This document shows positions 62,668-64,000 of a stretch of DNA of 64,000 nt, in pieces. The translations under genes were made by a program, and so were the position numbers. How positions within the stretch are numbered: the stretch's first letter is position 1; every line of letters begins with the position of its first letter. The DNA lies in the NCBI RefSeq assembly GCF_000220505.1, contig NZ_AFPJ01000052.1, forward strand, positions 1 through 64,000, read 5' to 3'. This DNA comes from Microbulbifer agarilyticus S89. Its GTDB lineage: Bacteria; Pseudomonadota; Gammaproteobacteria; Pseudomonadales; Cellvibrionaceae. The notes beneath the pieces were generated by a model, which saw only the letters and a program-made list of their open reading frames with translations, searched no databases and was not told the origin of the DNA.

Positions 62668-63624
62668 ATGCCTGACTTGTTTATTCTTTTCAGAAAAAGA
62701 TTCGCGCTCTGCCTTCTGGCACCCCTGCTCTGGCTACTACTACCTACTGCTGCGCACGCCCAGTGCGTAACGGGAGGAAACGGGTTTGCGGTTTGTGGCT
62801 TGGAGGGAACAAGGAACGTCAGTTATCCATCCGCTCTCACCATCCCTTTTACTGTAGAGAGTCAGAGTAATAGTTTCTTCTCGGCGGGAAACTATCGTAT
62901 CACTGTGATACCTCTCGACACCTCCACATTTACCCTCTTCTCCGGAAGCCAAGGTGCCGACTTCTCACTCTCCTACACAACGCAGGGCTCCACAACCGCG
63001 CAACTTCTTCCGAATGTACCGCAAGGGAATTATCCGGGCGGCCCAAATGCACGCAATGCTTCACTTACCCTGGCGATTGCCAACCCTGACACACTGGATA
63101 GCGGCCCCTACTCCGGTGACTTTGATTTTCTGATTGAACGGTATTCCATATTCGGGTTTGTGAGGAATCTCCGCATCAGATTCACTATTACTCTTTCTGT
63201 TCCCAGGAGGATTGTGGTGAAGAACTTTGATGACATGGATCTATCAACGGGCAGTGCGAGTGCGGGTCAGGCGATCCAGGGGGAAGAGAGAATCTGTGTT
63301 GGCGGGGCTGGCTTTGCACGATACCGAGTGCAACTTTCCAGTCAAAACGGAGCGACGGGTGGAGCAGGTGCAGCGCCATACCTTCTGACGGGGCTTCAGT
63401 CCAGTATGCCGTACAATCCGGCCTTCACAAATTCCGTGAGCGCCACAGCAGGCATCACCCCAGACTCCGCGGGTAACATTGCCGGCAGCTTTGTGCGAGA
63501 GAGCGGCATAGTTTGTAATACCGATAACGCCACGGTCATCATTTCCATCCCGGCGTCATCTTGGCAGCAAGCATCTGAGCAAACGTATACCGATACGCTG
63601 ACAGTTACTGTGACACCGGAATAG
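62668..63624 (+). CDS. Two-domain pilus tip protein candidate
   Basis: The 318-residue protein has a signal peptide (LLPTAAHAQ), an N-terminal domain of about 150 residues (CVTGGNGFAVCGLEGTRN onward) of unknown fold, and a C-terminal pilin-like domain (about 180-318). The latter repeats the first subunit's phrases: KNFDDMDL, ICVGGAGFARY, LSSQNGATGG and YTDTLTVTVTPE. A unique N-domain joined to a pilin domain is the layout of two-domain tip adhesins. It starts 6 bases after the usher stop (AGGGG site) and its 3' end overlaps the convergent chaperone gene by 20 bases. What it binds is unknown. Confidence 0.72.
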   Translation: MPDLFILFRKRFALCLLAPLLWLLLPTAAHAQCVTGGNGFAVCGLEGTRNVSYPSALTIPFTVESQSNSFFSAGNYRITVIPLDTSTFTLFSGSQGADFSLSYTTQGSTTAQLLPNVPQGNYPGGPNARNASLTLAIANPDTLDSGPYSGDFDFLIERYSIFGFVRNLRIRFTITLSVPRRIVVKNFDDMDLSTGSASAGQAIQGEERICVGGAGFARYRVQLSSQNGATGGAGAAPYLLTGLQSSMPYNPAFTNSVSATAGITPDSAGNIAGSFVRESGIVCNTDNATVIISIPASSWQQASEQTYTDTLTVTVTPE

Positions 63625-64000
63625 GAAGGCGGATCTGCTCAGCCTCTCGCCCCTGCGCCAGCAGCACTAGCTCCCCGCCTTGCATTGGCACATCCAGGCT
63701 TACGGTGTTACCTGCATACAACCGTCCGCCGACATTGAGCTTCTGGCAATTCAGTGCGTCTGGGCAGTACTGCACATTTGAAACTTCCACATTGATATTT
63801 CCATTATTCTTCAGCGACCAGCGGTCGCCCTGCCTAGTGACCTCAAGTTGATACTTGCCATTCTGCGGCTGCACGAATATCAGGGCCTGATAGGCGACTA
63901 GAATTTTCACCGCAGTGCGGTCACTTTCAATATCTCCCACAACGGGCCGGAAGGTGACCCGATACACTTTTTCTTTTGTCAGATCACGCTCAAGGGACAT
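63605..64000 (-). CDS. Periplasmic pilus chaperone, partial at window edge
   Basis: The visible 131 residues are the C-terminal part of a PapD-like periplasmic chaperone. YRVTFRPVVGD, then the strand VKILVAYQALIFVQP (the G1-like region that donates to subunits), and a final domain with Cys pair CPDALNC. The Met at the window edge is probably internal, because chaperones have an N-terminal domain of about 100 more residues. It lies on the opposite strand, converging on the tip gene with a 20-base overlap. Most chaperone-usher operons have the chaperone on the same strand. Usher type suggests an alpha-fimbrial chaperone. Confidence 0.75.
   Translation of the reverse strand: MSLERDLTKEKVYRVTFRPVVGDIESDRTAVKILVAYQALIFVQPQNGKYQLEVTRQGDRWSLKNNGNINVEVSNVQYCPDALNCQKLNVGGRLYAGNTVSLDVPMQGGELVLLAQGREAEQIRLPIPVSQ

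Overview
The window looks like a chromosomal segment of a marine gammaproteobacterium. The core proteins (PepQ, MetE/MetR, GcvP, PurU, ArgS, GltX, ExoI, DeaD) are of gammaproteobacterial type. Together with the very large calcium-repeat secreted protein this would suit Cellvibrionales/Microbulbifer-like bacteria, but that placement is inference. Most of the window is GC-rich. The glycan gene block at about 32.3-38.8 kb is clearly AT-rich.

Layout. (1) 0-19 kb is housekeeping: pyrB, sbcB, argS, a DUF2007-like gene, a membrane diguanylate cyclase, gcvP, a small lipoprotein, purU, pepQ, divergent metE/metR, a cytochrome b561 and a DEAD-box helicase. (2) 19-27 kb holds exopolysaccharide (EPS) assembly genes, all on the minus strand: a beta-barrel outer membrane protein, a short Wza-like exporter, a Wzc-like tyrosine autokinase, a PHP-type tyrosine phosphatase, a VpsP-like protein, a WcaJ-type initiating transferase and a VanZ-like protein. 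(3) 27-37.8 kb is an apparent ten-gene minus-strand operon for GDP-mannose/GDP-fucose synthesis (manC, gmm, fcl, gmd) plus WcaI-like and other glycosyltransferases, a sulfotransferase, a Wzy-like polymerase, a Wzx-like flippase and a pyruvyltransferase-like protein. It is preceded by about 1.07 kb with no convincing gene. (4) 38.8-50.6 kb is one 3739-residue secreted modular protein with a small membrane protein gene just upstream. (5) 50.9-57.3 kb carries galU, a LapG-type periplasmic protease, a LapD-like protein that has the LapG-binding sensor but no c-di-GMP modules, a small Ala-rich secreted protein, a second Wzy/ligase-type protein and an acyltransferase. (6) 57.5-59.2 kb has tRNA-Ala(GGC) and gltX. 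(7) 59.5-64 kb is a chaperone-usher type pilus cluster: pilin, usher, two-domain tip protein and a convergent chaperone cut by the window edge.

How it fits together. Regions 2-7 read as a surface and biofilm island: a probably fucosylated, sulfated, pyruvylated and perhaps acetylated EPS, a giant matrix or surface protein, Lap-type control of adhesin release, and a pilus. Six CRP-like palindromes (TGTGA-N6-TCACA, zero or one mismatch) lie in the long intergenic spaces in front of these modules. This suggests one shared CRP/Vfr/Clp-type regulator. The most unusual items are the receptor-less LapD-like protein next to LapG, the giant protein with internally duplicated cassettes, and the shared palindromes.
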